A stretch of DNA of 64,000 nt from Desulfobacteraceae bacterium UBA2245 (GCA_002347265.1 DDYB01000003.1:102293-166292); one strand, 5' to 3'; positions 8,468 through 17,277 are shown, numbered from the stretch's first letter. The notes: a model not told the origin generated them from the sequence alone. A program made the numbers and translations.

Positions 8468-9175
8468 TTAAATTTGACTGAGCCCCTGATCCTGAAGCAG
8501 CATCACCTTATCCGCGATCCGCCGCATCTGGTCCATGTAGTGGGATACCACCAGAAGCGTACATTTCGCCTTGAGGCTGACCAGAAAGTCCTCGATTATT
8601 CCGGCGGCTTTTTTGTCCAGGGAGCTGGTCGGTTCGTCGCACAACAGCACCTCAGGCTCCAGTACCAGCGCCCGGGCGATACACAGCCGCTGCTTCTGGC
8701 CTCCGGACAGATCCAGCGCGCTTTTTTCCAGGCGGTCCTTCACTTCTTCCCACAAGAAAGCCTGTGCCAGTGCTTTCTGAACCTTTTCTTCGATAAAGGA
8801 CTTATCCCGCACACCGGCAAGCTTCAGAGGAAAAGCCATGTTTCCGGCAATGCTCATCGGCAGCGGATTGGGTTCCTGGAAAATCATGGCGACCTTTCGG
8901 CGCAAAAGCGGCATGGGAATGTCTTTCTTCAGCGGAGATACCCACATGTCGCCAAGTCGAATTCGAATGGTTCCGGTACAACGTGCGCCGGGAATTTCGT
9001 CCCACATGCAATTGAACAGCCCTAGCAGTGTGGACTTTCCCTGTCCGGAAGGCCCGGTAATTGCCGTAATGGCGCCTTCCGCAAAACTTGCGTGAATATT
9101 GTCCAGCACTTGGTTTCGTCCGTAAAAGAAGCTGACCCCGTTGACGATTATTTTGTCCTTTGTTTTTATCAACAC
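8468..9175 (-). CDS. pstB: Pst-like ABC transporter ATP-binding protein
   Basis: This 235-residue ABC ATPase has Walker A GPSGQGKST, signature LSGGQKQRLCIARAL, Walker B VLLCDEPTSSLD and the switch His in VVSHYMDQ. The Q-loop segment FQEPNPLPMSI closely follows the PstB form FQKPNPFPMSI, which supports the Pst subfamily. It is slightly short for PstB (about 250). It is last in the run from the double-cubane-type gene through pstS, pstC and pstA, starting 24 bases after pstA ends. No phoU follows. Anion import is secure; phosphate as the ligand is likely but not proven. Confidence 0.8.
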   Translation of the reverse strand: MLIKTKDKIIVNGVSFFYGRNQVLDNIHASFAEGAITAITGPSGQGKSTLLGLFNCMWDEIPGARCTGTIRIRLGDMWVSPLKKDIPMPLLRRKVAMIFQEPNPLPMSIAGNMAFPLKLAGVRDKSFIEEKVQKALAQAFLWEEVKDRLEKSALDLSGGQKQRLCIARALVLEPEVLLCDEPTSSLDKKAAGIIEDFLVSLKAKCTLLVVSHYMDQMRRIADKVMLLQDQGLSQI

Positions 9176-9199
9176 CGCATCAACCTGCCCGACGGCCTC

Positions 9200-10084
9200 C
9201 TATGCCCTGTAAAGCGTCCAATAGGACAGATGTTTTTTCATTCCGTATGCCAGCATGAACAAAAAGGCGCAGACTCCCAGCAAGATCAGGGACGCACCAT
9301 AACCGCCGGCCAGTTCCTCCGGGTTCGTATACTGATTGGATATGTAGTAAATATAAAAGGGCAGCGCCTCGTATTGCGACAACAGGGAGGACGGCACGCC
9401 GGCCGTCGCCACCACGCCTGTCAACAGCATAACCGCCGTATCTTCGGCGCATCGGCCGACGGCCAAGATAATGCCCGAACTGATGCCGGAAAGCGCGTTC
9501 GGTATCAATACATAAGTGATGTTTTGCAGTTTATTCGCTCCCAGGGCAAGGCCGGTTCTGCGTATGCCCGGCGACAGCTCCTCCAGGGATATCTGGGTGC
9601 TCCGTACAATGTATGGCAGTACGAGTATGGCAAGCGAGAGAGAACTGATCAGCAGACAAGGCCCGATGCGGTCATCAAAGTGGTTATGCAGGAAAACAGC
9701 GAGGCTGAAGCCGAACAGGCCGATTACAATGGACGGAATGCCTGCCAGAATGTCAAAAAACATTCCTGAAAGCTTTTTCATTCCGGGTCCTGCGTATTCC
9801 GCCAGATAGATGCCGGAACACACGCCCACCGGCACCGCAAGGGTGGCCGACAATTCAACCAGGCAAAGGGTCCCTACAATGGCCGGAAAGATGCCGTCGA
9901 AAACCCGTGCGCGGCCCAGTAAGGCCTGAAGCGGATCCGCCTGACCGAAAATCAGCTCTCTTCCGAGGCTCGGAAGCCCCTGGATCAGCAGGTATCCTAT
10001 AAATAGAAACACAAACAGGCAAAGCAGGATTGTCATGATCCAGGAAAAAACAACAACCGCCTTTTCAGCAAAACCCTGCATCAC
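9200..10084 (-). CDS. pstA: Pst-like ABC transporter permease PstA
   Basis: This 294-residue membrane protein has about six transmembrane segments and the binding-protein-dependent permease loop EELSPGIRRTGLALGANKLQNI near residues 175-195, which contacts the ATPase. The family features GLPSLG and GIFPAIVGTLCLVELS early in the protein match PstA. Its start overlaps the end of pstC by four bases, indicating translational coupling. A phosphate or similar oxyanion would cross the membrane through the PstC-PstA pair. Confidence 0.85.
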   Translation of the reverse strand: MMQGFAEKAVVVFSWIMTILLCLFVFLFIGYLLIQGLPSLGRELIFGQADPLQALLGRARVFDGIFPAIVGTLCLVELSATLAVPVGVCSGIYLAEYAGPGMKKLSGMFFDILAGIPSIVIGLFGFSLAVFLHNHFDDRIGPCLLISSLSLAILVLPYIVRSTQISLEELSPGIRRTGLALGANKLQNITYVLIPNALSGISSGIILAVGRCAEDTAVMLLTGVVATAGVPSSLLSQYEALPFYIYYISNQYTNPEELAGGYGASLILLGVCAFLFMLAYGMKKHLSYWTLYRA

Positions 10085-10938
10085 TGCATCACACTCTTTT
10101 TACGACCGATGAATCTAACTGCAATGACGGCCGTGGTTGTAAACAGATACAGGGCGATGCCGCATGTAAAAATGGAACGGAACTCCAGACTGTTGAAGTC
10201 CGCGGCGTTTACCAACGCGATATGCGCGGTCAGCGTCCTGGCCGGTTCCAGAAATCCGCGCGGCGCGCGTATTGCATTTCCGGCCAGCATCAGCGAAATG
10301 AGGGTATCCCCAAGGGCGCGGCCCAGGGCAAGGATAAATCCCGATATCATGCCGTTTAAAGCTTTTGGCATGATGATATACAGCAGACGCTGCGCACGGT
10401 CGGCGCCGAGGGCCTTGGCTGCCTGAACATCACCCGGATCCACGGACAGCAAGCTGTCCGAAAAGAACAGGATCATGGTGGGGCTGATCAGTATGGCCAG
10501 GACAATAACGGCCGCCAGCACGCACATGCCCGCTCCCCCAAATCCCTCCCGTATCAGCGGCATGAGCAGGAAGATGCCCACGAAACCATATATCACGGTA
10601 GGAATGCCGGTCATGAATCGAACCAGGGCACCCAGCATCCGGCGCAATTCTCGTCCGCCCAGACTGGTGATTACAAAAGACGTTCCCAGGGAAAGGGGAA
10701 GCGACAAAGCCGTGGCCGGAAGCGCAATCCACAGGGTGCCGGAAATCATGGGCCGTATGCCGTAAAGTCCCTGATAGGGGTCCCATGGTCCGGTCCAAAT
10801 GGACAGAAAAGAACTTTCTTGAAACAGGGGAAGGCCCAGTGCGATCATGAACAACAATATCGACGAAATGGTGACCGTACTGGCCAGTGTGCAAAAAAGA
10901 AATACATTTTTTGCGATGGTTTCCCTTGAAAATATCAT
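10081..10938 (-). CDS. pstC: Pst-like ABC transporter permease PstC
   Basis: This 285-residue membrane protein has six predicted transmembrane helices, the PstC-type stretch MISGTLWIALPATALSLPLS near 65-85 and a permease loop DVQAAKALGADRAQRLLYI. It overlaps both neighbours by four bases (pstS upstream, pstA downstream), so the three are translated as a unit. Length matches the PstC family (about 280-320). Confidence 0.85.
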   Translation of the reverse strand: MIFSRETIAKNVFLFCTLASTVTISSILLFMIALGLPLFQESSFLSIWTGPWDPYQGLYGIRPMISGTLWIALPATALSLPLSLGTSFVITSLGGRELRRMLGALVRFMTGIPTVIYGFVGIFLLMPLIREGFGGAGMCVLAAVIVLAILISPTMILFFSDSLLSVDPGDVQAAKALGADRAQRLLYIIMPKALNGMISGFILALGRALGDTLISLMLAGNAIRAPRGFLEPARTLTAHIALVNAADFNSLEFRSIFTCGIALYLFTTTAVIAVRFIGRKKSVMQ

Positions 10939-11765
10939 TTTACCGAAATGAACCCGCTATCGACGACGATCTGTTGCCCTTCGTTCGTGAAGAGGTAGTC
11001 GATGAACAGCCTGGCCAACCCCTTGGGCTCGCCCTTGGTATTGCTGTATAATCCGCGAGACACCTTGTATTGACCGTTTTTGACGGTTTCCAGAGTTGGC
11101 GTTACGCCGTCAAGGGTTACCGGAGCCACGGTTTCGTCCATGTGGCCGACGGAAACATAGCCTATTGCGTAGGGGTCGTTTGCTACGGCGGTTTTCATGG
11201 CGCCATTGGACGTCACGAAAAGCGCCTTCGTGGATATAGCGCCTTTATCCAGGGCTTTTTCCCAGAAAACTTCCCGGGTTCCACTGGATTCATCCCGAGT
11301 GTAAAGGGTAATTTCATGATCCGCGCCGCCCAGAGCCTTCCAGTTGTCAATCTTTTCAGAGTAAATATCTTTCAACTGGTCTTTGGTCAGAGATTTTACG
11401 GGATTTGCCGGATTGACCGTCACGGCCACTCCGTCAATAGCCCATTTGAAAATTTTGAGGTTATACGGTTCGATTTCTTCCGGCTTGGGAGCGCGGCCGG
11501 AGTTGCCGATGTCCACAAGCCCCTCGCCCGCCTGTTTGATGCCGACGCCCGAGCCGCCGCCTCCTATGGTGATCACGATATCCTTGTAGCGCGTCATGAT
11601 CCGTTTGGCTGCTTCCTTCATCACCGGAATGTGAGCCGTGCCGCCGGCAATCTTAAGAGTGCCACTCTGTCCCTCAAAGCTGTCCAGGTCGCCGCTGAAA
11701 CAGGGCGAAGTCAAAAAGCAAAAAGCGAAGAAAATAATTGCCATTCGAATAGATGTTTTTATCAT
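10935..11765 (-). CDS. pstS: Pst-like periplasmic anion-binding protein
   Basis: This 276-residue exported protein has a signal peptide ending near CFSGDL. It carries phosphate-binding-protein motifs: GGGGSGVGIKQ near 70-80, VDIGNSGR near 85-92 and the anion loop RDESSGTRE near 150. The first ligand loop reads GGTAHIP instead of the more usual G(S/A)T-type sequence, so ligand preference could differ from classic PstS. It starts only 42 bases after the stop of the ATPase activator gene, which places the transporter in the same transcription run as the double-cubane-type system. Confidence 0.8.
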   Translation of the reverse strand: MIKTSIRMAIIFFAFCFLTSPCFSGDLDSFEGQSGTLKIAGGTAHIPVMKEAAKRIMTRYKDIVITIGGGGSGVGIKQAGEGLVDIGNSGRAPKPEEIEPYNLKIFKWAIDGVAVTVNPANPVKSLTKDQLKDIYSEKIDNWKALGGADHEITLYTRDESSGTREVFWEKALDKGAISTKALFVTSNGAMKTAVANDPYAIGYVSVGHMDETVAPVTLDGVTPTLETVKNGQYKVSRGLYSNTKGEPKGLARLFIDYLFTNEGQQIVVDSGFISVK

Positions 11766-11807
11766 TGTGTTTTTATCTCCTTTTCAATTCTATGATTTTG
11801 ATGAACA

Positions 11808-12560
11808 TTACGAGATATCGCCTGCCAGGAGGGCCGCGCCGAAGGCGCCGACGAGTTGCGGATCCTGGGGAACCAGAACATTGCGAGTCAGTTTTTCCGA
11901 CAGCAGGGCGCGCATGCACGGGTTTCTGGCCACGCCGCCGGTGAAAACGATATCGCCTTCCGATGAGACCCGGCTGATCATGCCGGCAACCCGGCGAACG
12001 ACGCTGGCGTGCAGCCCCCTGGCGATGTCCCGGGGGCTCCGCCCCCTGGCAATCAGCGAGGTAACCTCGGATTCGGCAAATACCGTACACATGCTGGAAA
12101 TATTCAGATCGTTTTCTGCCAGAAGCGCTTCTTCGCCGAAATTCTCGATGTCAAAACCCAGGGTTCTGGCCATGATTTCCAGAAACTTTCCGGTTCCGGC
12201 TGCGCAGCGGTCGTTCATCTCGAATTTTTTCACCCGGCCGTTTGCCAGCATCGAAATGGCCTTGCTGTCCTGCCCCCCGATATCCAGGACGGTTCGAACA
12301 TCAGGGAAAAAAGCTCTCGCCCCCCTGGCGTGGGCTTTGATTTCCGTGACCGTAGGCGCATCAAAGGAGATCTCGAACAGGTTCCGCCCGTATCCGGTGG
12401 CCATGATCCGGTGATAAGACACGCCGTTGATCAGCTTTGAAGCCTCAGCTATGGGGTCGAAGCCGGTATCCGTCTGAAGGCTGAGCGCGATTTGGCCCTT
12501 GTCATCCACCATCACCAGTTTAATGGTGCGCGAGCCGATATCGATTCCCGCAAAACGCAT
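11808..12560 (-). CDS. ATPase activator of a 2-hydroxyacyl-CoA dehydratase/double-cubane system (HgdC/BcrA-D family)
   Basis: This 250-residue ASKHA-fold ATPase starts AGIDIGSRTIKLV (phosphate 1 loop), with VLDIGGQDSKAIS (phosphate 2) and FTGGVARN (adenosine loop). Cys 119 in NDRCAAGTGKF and Cys 158 in ISSMCTVFAESEV are the family's two cysteines, which hold one 4Fe-4S cluster shared between two subunits. Such activators hydrolyse ATP to drive one electron at very low potential into a partner protein. The partner is encoded 21 bases upstream in the same operon. Length (about 260 usual) is normal. Confidence 0.9.
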   Translation of the reverse strand: MRFAGIDIGSRTIKLVMVDDKGQIALSLQTDTGFDPIAEASKLINGVSYHRIMATGYGRNLFEISFDAPTVTEIKAHARGARAFFPDVRTVLDIGGQDSKAISMLANGRVKKFEMNDRCAAGTGKFLEIMARTLGFDIENFGEEALLAENDLNISSMCTVFAESEVTSLIARGRSPRDIARGLHASVVRRVAGMISRVSSEGDIVFTGGVARNPCMRALLSEKLTRNVLVPQDPQLVGAFGAALLAGDIS

Positions 12561-12581
12561 GGTTTTACTGATTCCCGAAGC

Positions 12582-13859
12582 CTACCGAAGCTGCTCGATA
12601 AAGGCTTCGATCCGGGTTTTCAGCTGGCCGACATCCTCCATGCTGTAATCGGTCTCGATGCGCAGGCAGGGGATATTCTCTTCCTCCAGCGCCTTTTCAA
12701 TCGGCATGGATTCGATGAGATAGGGCTGGCAGAACTGAAGACCATAGTGGATCACCCCGTCGGCCCTGTATGATTTGACCATTTCCTGAATGTGGTCCAG
12801 ACGGTCCGGGTTGGGCGTAAAAATGGCGCAATCCACCTTGAAATAACGATCCACGATGGCGTCCATCATTTCTTCTACCGTCTGGCCGGATTCATCCGTG
12901 AGGTTGCGCGTGCCGCGCTCGCCCACGCAGGATTCCTCGCCCACGATCACGGCGCCGGAGGTTTCCACGATAAAGGGGAGCTTCCAGTTGGGAACCGCCT
13001 GGGGACAGCAGGACACCAGAATGCGGGGACTCTTCTCGGGGAAAGCACCTTTTTTCTCTTTAACCCGCTTTTCCAGTTCATCGCAGATCTTGTTTACGGA
13101 CGCCGTAAACCGGGCCGGATTGTCGTAGAAGAACACCTGGTTGGCCAGAAGGGCGTCCAGACCGGATATGGGCGCCGGGTCCGCCTTGCGCAGGGAAGAC
13201 AGCCGGTGAATCGCGGCACGCTTGGCATTGACCGTTCGAATTGCCTGCTTCAGGGATCCCGCAGTGATGGAAATGCCGGTGAGCTCCTCGACGGATTTTT
13301 TGAAACGGTCGTATTCCGTTTTCAAAAGCGCCCTGCCCTGCGCGGATTTCACCTGCGGCAGGTCCATTACATAAAGATTTTTGACCATGCTGTTCAGGGA
13401 TTCATAGGCTTTTTTCTTGCCGTCGCAGGTGTTTTCACCGACCACCATGTCCGCGTTTTCCAGATAGGGACAAACCTTGCCGAGCTTGAATCCGAAGGAC
13501 GATTTGATCAGCGCGCAGGTGTTGCGCGGCAGGAGTTTTTCCACCTCTTCCATAGCGAAATCCGCGCCGGAACAAAGTCCGACAAGCGTCGCACTGGCGG
13601 CCAGAACGATTTCCTCGGGCACAAATACACAGTAGGATCCGATAATCTTGCGACCGGACTTTTTTTCATCTATCAGCTCCTTGATCCGCAGTCCGTGGAC
13701 CTCGCTCATCACGAAATCAAAATACCCCATTCCCTCGGGACGATTATTTTGAGACAGAAAAATATCCTGATAGGCTTTTCCCAGAATACCCAGAAGAACA
13801 TCGTGCGCGGCCAGATCGAGGCCCAAGTGGAGCCACATGCTTTTATAATCTTCGCTCAT
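12582..13859 (-). CDS. Single-subunit 2-hydroxyacyl-CoA dehydratase-like protein, probable double-cubane cluster protein
   Basis: This 425-residue protein of the HgdB/BcrC/FldC superfamily has cysteines at 77, 96, 115, 130, 145, 284, 285, 311 and 377, including VGENTCDGKKK (145) and SCCPQAVPNWK (284-285), typical cluster-ligand positions. True dehydratases and benzoyl-CoA reductases need two different subunits of this fold. Only one gene is present here, followed by one activator. That layout matches the double-cubane cluster protein (DCCP) described from Carboxydothermus, which carries an Fe8S9 cluster and reduces small molecules with ATP; its natural substrate is unknown. Downstream genes encode a Pst-like importer. 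Ribosome site GGAGAAGCG. Superfamily is certain; DCCP subtype is likely. Confidence 0.8.
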   Translation of the reverse strand: MSEDYKSMWLHLGLDLAAHDVLLGILGKAYQDIFLSQNNRPEGMGYFDFVMSEVHGLRIKELIDEKKSGRKIIGSYCVFVPEEIVLAASATLVGLCSGADFAMEEVEKLLPRNTCALIKSSFGFKLGKVCPYLENADMVVGENTCDGKKKAYESLNSMVKNLYVMDLPQVKSAQGRALLKTEYDRFKKSVEELTGISITAGSLKQAIRTVNAKRAAIHRLSSLRKADPAPISGLDALLANQVFFYDNPARFTASVNKICDELEKRVKEKKGAFPEKSPRILVSCCPQAVPNWKLPFIVETSGAVIVGEESCVGERGTRNLTDESGQTVEEMMDAIVDRYFKVDCAIFTPNPDRLDHIQEMVKSYRADGVIHYGLQFCQPYLIESMPIEKALEEENIPCLRIETDYSMEDVGQLKTRIEAFIEQLR

Positions 13860-13907
13860 ACGCTTCTCCTTAAATGGCGGTTGATATTTGAAAGGAAAAC
13901 AACTATA

Positions 13908-13947
13908 TTGACTTCATATATATGTCAAATTGATAATGATAATATAT
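13908..13947. promoter_or_regulatory. Candidate operator region: inverted repeat and Fur-like box
   Basis: The 350-base divergent gap 13860-14209 is AT-rich and holds two possible binding sites. TTGAC (13908-13912) and GTCAA (13924-13928) form an inverted repeat around an AT core. The adjoining GATAATGATAAT (13932-13943) equals the first two hexamers of the classic Fur box, but the third hexamer is poor. Both lie 50-90 bases upstream of the double-cubane-type gene on the minus strand. The rest of the gap shows no gene. Confidence 0.35.
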
Positions 13948-14209
13948 AAAATGGAGATGCATTGAAAAAAACAATCAGTCAAGGTTTGTCATTTTTTTAG
14001 CTGTAAAGAGGGAAATCAAAATTATTTATATCGAAGTTGATAATTGTTTTTAACATCAAGGAGCCATGCTATATCTGCCGCCGTACAGGCTGAACGCGGG
14101 TTTTTTTGGAATTTATAAAACAATTTCGCCATGCCGCCTTGATAGTAGATACGCTGCCGGCCTGTCGGCGAGATCCCTTATTATTTCGGACAAAGGATGC
14201 CGGTGATTT

Positions 14210-15532
14210 ATGCCAAGCAAATGCGTTCTGATTCTTCTGGATGGTCTGGGCGACCGCAGCTATGAACAGCTCATGCATCAGACCCCGCTGCAGGCGGCCC
14301 GAACCCCTGCTCTGGATTATCTGGCGGAAATGGGCGCCAGCGGTCTTTATCATGCGTCCCTGGTGGGTCAGGCCCTGCCCAGTGAAAATGCCCATTTTGC
14401 GATGTTTGGCTATGAAAAGGAGGAATTCCCCGGCCGGGGCGCTCTGGAGGCTTTGGGCGCCGGAATCGATCTGAATCCTGAGGATGTCGCCGTGCTTGCC
14501 CATTTCGTCAGCGTGCGCGAATCGAAAGGGTCCCTTGTTCTGGTACAGGATCGACCGGCCGCATCCGAGGATGAGACTCTTGCGCTGATCAAGGCGGTGG
14601 AAGCACACGAAAAGGCCGGCGTGAACGTCCGCTTTGTCCGAAGCCAAAAGCTGGACGGAATCATCATGCTTCAGGGAAATGTGGCGCCCTTTGTGACCGA
14701 TTCGGATCCGATCAGAAAAGGCGCCCCGCTTGTGGAAATCAAACCCTGGACGGATTACCGCCAGGATATTGCGTCCTGCAATACGGCCAGAGCTTTAAAG
14801 GCTTATCTGATCGACAGCTACAGGAAGTTGAAGAACCATCCGGTCAACAAACTGCGGGCCAAGAAAGGACTGCCCCCTGTCAACGCGATTGCCACGCAAC
14901 GCGCCGGCCGTTTGAAAACAGTGGTTCCTTTTGCCCGGAAGTACGGTCTTCGCGGACTTTCCATCGCATCCTCATTCGTCTACTGGGGCCTTGCCGCATA
15001 TATCGGCCTTGACTGCAGGAAGGCGACGGACACCAAAGATCCGGGCAAAGATATTGCCCGGCGTCTGGTCATTGCCCGCAAGGCTCTGAAAACCTACGAC
15101 TTCATACACGTTCATACCAAGGCGCCGGACGAGGCTGCGCACAAAAAGGATCCGGTAGCCAAAAAATTGGTCATTGAATCCCTGGACAGAGGAATCGGGG
15201 AGGCAATCGGACCGCTGATGAATGATCCCGAGGTGCTGATCATCGTTACGGCCGATCATTGTACGCCAAGCGAGGAGCCGCTGATTCACTCGGGCGAGAC
15301 GGTGCCGCTGACCTTTTTCGGCCGGGGCATTCGGCGGGACCGTGTGAACCAATTCGATGAAATCAGCGCCGCGAACGGCGCCCTGGGATGTCTTCGGGGA
15401 AAGGAACTCACCTACCTGATTCTCAATCACCTGGAACGGGCAAAACTCCATGGCATTATGGACACTCCGGATGATCAGCCCTTCTGGCCCGGACATTATG
15501 AACCGTTCAAAATCGAACAGGACAGGAAATGA
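14210..15532 (+). CDS. apgM: 2,3-bisphosphoglycerate-independent phosphoglycerate mutase, archaeal (ApgM) type
   Basis: This 440-residue alkaline-phosphatase-superfamily enzyme begins VLILLDGLGDR (metal-binding Asp 11). It has Ser 58 in LPSENAHFAMFGY as the likely catalytic serine, FIHVHTKAPDEAAHK and VTADHCTPSEEPLIHSGE as later metal ligands. These follow the ApgM layout, which interconverts 3- and 2-phosphoglycerate in archaea and some bacteria. Related proteins also act as phosphonopyruvate decarboxylase-like or other phosphomutases, so the substrate is not certain. It overlaps the next gene by four bases. It is transcribed away from the double-cubane operon. Confidence 0.75.
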   Translation: MPSKCVLILLDGLGDRSYEQLMHQTPLQAARTPALDYLAEMGASGLYHASLVGQALPSENAHFAMFGYEKEEFPGRGALEALGAGIDLNPEDVAVLAHFVSVRESKGSLVLVQDRPAASEDETLALIKAVEAHEKAGVNVRFVRSQKLDGIIMLQGNVAPFVTDSDPIRKGAPLVEIKPWTDYRQDIASCNTARALKAYLIDSYRKLKNHPVNKLRAKKGLPPVNAIATQRAGRLKTVVPFARKYGLRGLSIASSFVYWGLAAYIGLDCRKATDTKDPGKDIARRLVIARKALKTYDFIHVHTKAPDEAAHKKDPVAKKLVIESLDRGIGEAIGPLMNDPEVLIIVTADHCTPSEEPLIHSGETVPLTFFGRGIRRDRVNQFDEISAANGALGCLRGKELTYLILNHLERAKLHGIMDTPDDQPFWPGHYEPFKIEQDRK

Positions 15533-16119
15533 CAACCACGGCGCCAGAATATGAAACCGGCGTGATTCACGGACGGTTTCAGGTAGTCCACAACGACCAT
15601 GTGAGATATCTTCTGGCCGGCAAGAGGCTTTGCCGGCATCTCGTTGTGGGCATCACCAACCCCGATCCCCTGCTGACCCGCAAAGAGGGCTCGGATTTAA
15701 AAAGAAGCGACCCTTCGGCCAATCCATTAACCTATTACGAACGGTATATTCTCATTCGATCGACACTGGCCGAATCCGGTCTGAAGCCTGAGGAATTCTC
15801 CGTGGTGCCGCTGCCGATCAACCTGCCGGAACTCTATCAGTACTACGTTCCCATGGACGCCGTTTTTTTCCTGTCTATTTACGATGAATGGGGAAGACGA
15901 AAACTTGGCTGTTTTCAGTCTCTGGGACTGAAGACCCATGTCCTGCGGGAAGTCCCGCTCGGGGAAAAGGGCATCAGCGGCAGCGATGTCCGAAACCGGA
16001 TGCTCAGGGGAGAACCCTGGGAGCACCTGGTTCCGCAGGTGGTCGGTACGCTTTTGAAAAAGTGGGATATTCCGGCACGTCTCAGAAAAATCCGGGAAAT
16101 TCAGACGCTCCAGCAATAA
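15529..16119 (+). CDS. NadM-like nicotinamide-nucleotide adenylyltransferase
   Basis: This 196-residue nucleotidyltransferase has the signature GRFQVVHNDH (residues 15-24), matching the (T/H)xxH-type GRFQPxHxGH motif, and ISGSDVRNRM near 150-160, matching the ISGTxIR ATP-binding motif. The family (archaeal NadM and bacterial relatives) joins ATP and nicotinamide mononucleotide to make NAD. Its four-base overlap with the ApgM-type gene implies coupled expression. The changed residues in the first motif (VVHND for PxHxG) leave room for a different nucleotide substrate. Confidence 0.7.
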   Translation: MTTTAPEYETGVIHGRFQVVHNDHVRYLLAGKRLCRHLVVGITNPDPLLTRKEGSDLKRSDPSANPLTYYERYILIRSTLAESGLKPEEFSVVPLPINLPELYQYYVPMDAVFFLSIYDEWGRRKLGCFQSLGLKTHVLREVPLGEKGISGSDVRNRMLRGEPWEHLVPQVVGTLLKKWDIPARLRKIREIQTLQQ

Positions 16120-16180
16120 TCGCAGCAGGGAGGTCGTTTGATCAACTCGAAGAAATCGAATTATTAACAAGGAGTCAATC

Positions 16181-16795
16181 ATGTTGAAAACAGTGGATGC
16201 AAGAGGACTTGCCTGCCCGCAACCGGTCATCATGACGAAGACGGCGCTCGACACCGATGAGCGCATCGTTGTGATCGTCGATAATCCCGCAGCCAGGGAA
16301 AATGTCTGCCGTCTGGCGAAAAGCAAGGGATGCGGGCTCAAGGTCGAAGAAAAGCCGGATGGAATCTATATCTCTATTTCTTCAGGTGACCCGAAAGGCA
16401 AAGAAACTGAAAGCACGGCCGGCCTTACCGGCCCGGTCGAAGATGCGGATCGGAAAACTGGGCCGGTGGTCATCACCATTCAGCAGGACCGGATGGGAAG
16501 AGGCAATGACGAGCTGGGCTATGTTTTGATCAAAAGTTTTCTCCACACATTGAGAGAGGTCCGTCCGGCGCCGGATGTCATGATTTTCTTCAACACGGGC
16601 GTTAAGCTATGCACAAAAGGATCCGAAGTAATTGACGATTTGAAGCATCTTCAGGAAAAAGGGGTCAACATACTCGTATGCGGAACCTGCCTGAATTTTT
16701 TCGAACTGATGAACGAACTGGAAGCAGGGATGATTTCCAACATGTACGATATCAGTGAGACCCTGCTTTCTGCCGGGAAAATCGTGACCGTCTGA
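16181..16795 (+). CDS. yedF: Sulfurtransferase-like selenium metabolism protein YedF
   Basis: This 204-residue protein has an N-terminal TusA/SirA domain with the CPxP motif (Cys 12 in GLACPQP) and a C-terminal DsrE-like domain (about 90-204) with CTKGSEVIDDL and LVCGTCLNFF. This fusion is the YedF form seen in selenium-using bacteria, where it is thought to carry or deliver persulfide or selenide. An AAGGAG site precedes ATG 16181. It is 61 bases after the NadM-like gene and may share its transcript. No selD or sel genes are in the window. Confidence 0.8.
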   Translation: MLKTVDARGLACPQPVIMTKTALDTDERIVVIVDNPAARENVCRLAKSKGCGLKVEEKPDGIYISISSGDPKGKETESTAGLTGPVEDADRKTGPVVITIQQDRMGRGNDELGYVLIKSFLHTLREVRPAPDVMIFFNTGVKLCTKGSEVIDDLKHLQEKGVNILVCGTCLNFFELMNELEAGMISNMYDISETLLSAGKIVTV

Positions 16796-17058
16796 ACGAT
16801 TCGCAGACATATTGCGCGGTCTTCTTCCGATGCATCTTCAAGAAAATCGTTTCTTGCCCGCCTTTTGTCGGATGGTCGAAATCCTCTGTGGCAGACCGGC
16901 TGAAATTCTGATAGAAGGTAACGAATGAAATTCCGGCGGCGAGATGGATTCCAGGTGCGAGTTTCCGGCAGGTTCGTCCTCGATCGCCGGTTCAAATGAA
17001 CGGAACTTTTTTCGGCCTGATCCGTTCAGGTAATGCTTCAAAACAGCGAGGAACTGTC

Positions 17059-17277
17059 ATGGAAGACGCGGGCGCTATGGTAGCCTTTGGCGGTATTTTT
17101 CTGGGAATCTATTTTATTATCAAGGCCGTCGCGCAGTTTCAGTCGATGCGGCGCGCAGAGCAGGCCCAGGAAGTTGAGGGCCCGCGGGATACGGACCCGG
17201 CCGGATCATCCGGCGTTGAAGACGGAAGCCTTTCAAAGGATAACCGAGAAGCACAAGAAGCCGACAATGTCTTTTGA
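17059..17277 (+). CDS. Small single-pass membrane protein preceding the LolC/E-type gene
   Basis: This 72-residue protein has one hydrophobic segment (VAFGGIFLGIYFIIKAV, about 8-24), then a charged, low-complexity tail rich in Glu, Asp and Ser. Its end overlaps the following permease gene by 11 bases. ATG 17059 is preferred over an upstream ATG at 16996 because a GAGGA site lies just before it. No family was recognised; by context it may assist the permease. Confidence 0.5.
   Translation: MEDAGAMVAFGGIFLGIYFIIKAVAQFQSMRRAEQAQEVEGPRDTDPAGSSGVEDGSLSKDNREAQEADNVF

Noticed and set aside
12792..13949. 385-codon plus-strand frame over the double-cubane-type gene
   Set aside because: Shadow of the minus-strand gene, which has all family motifs and a ribosome site.
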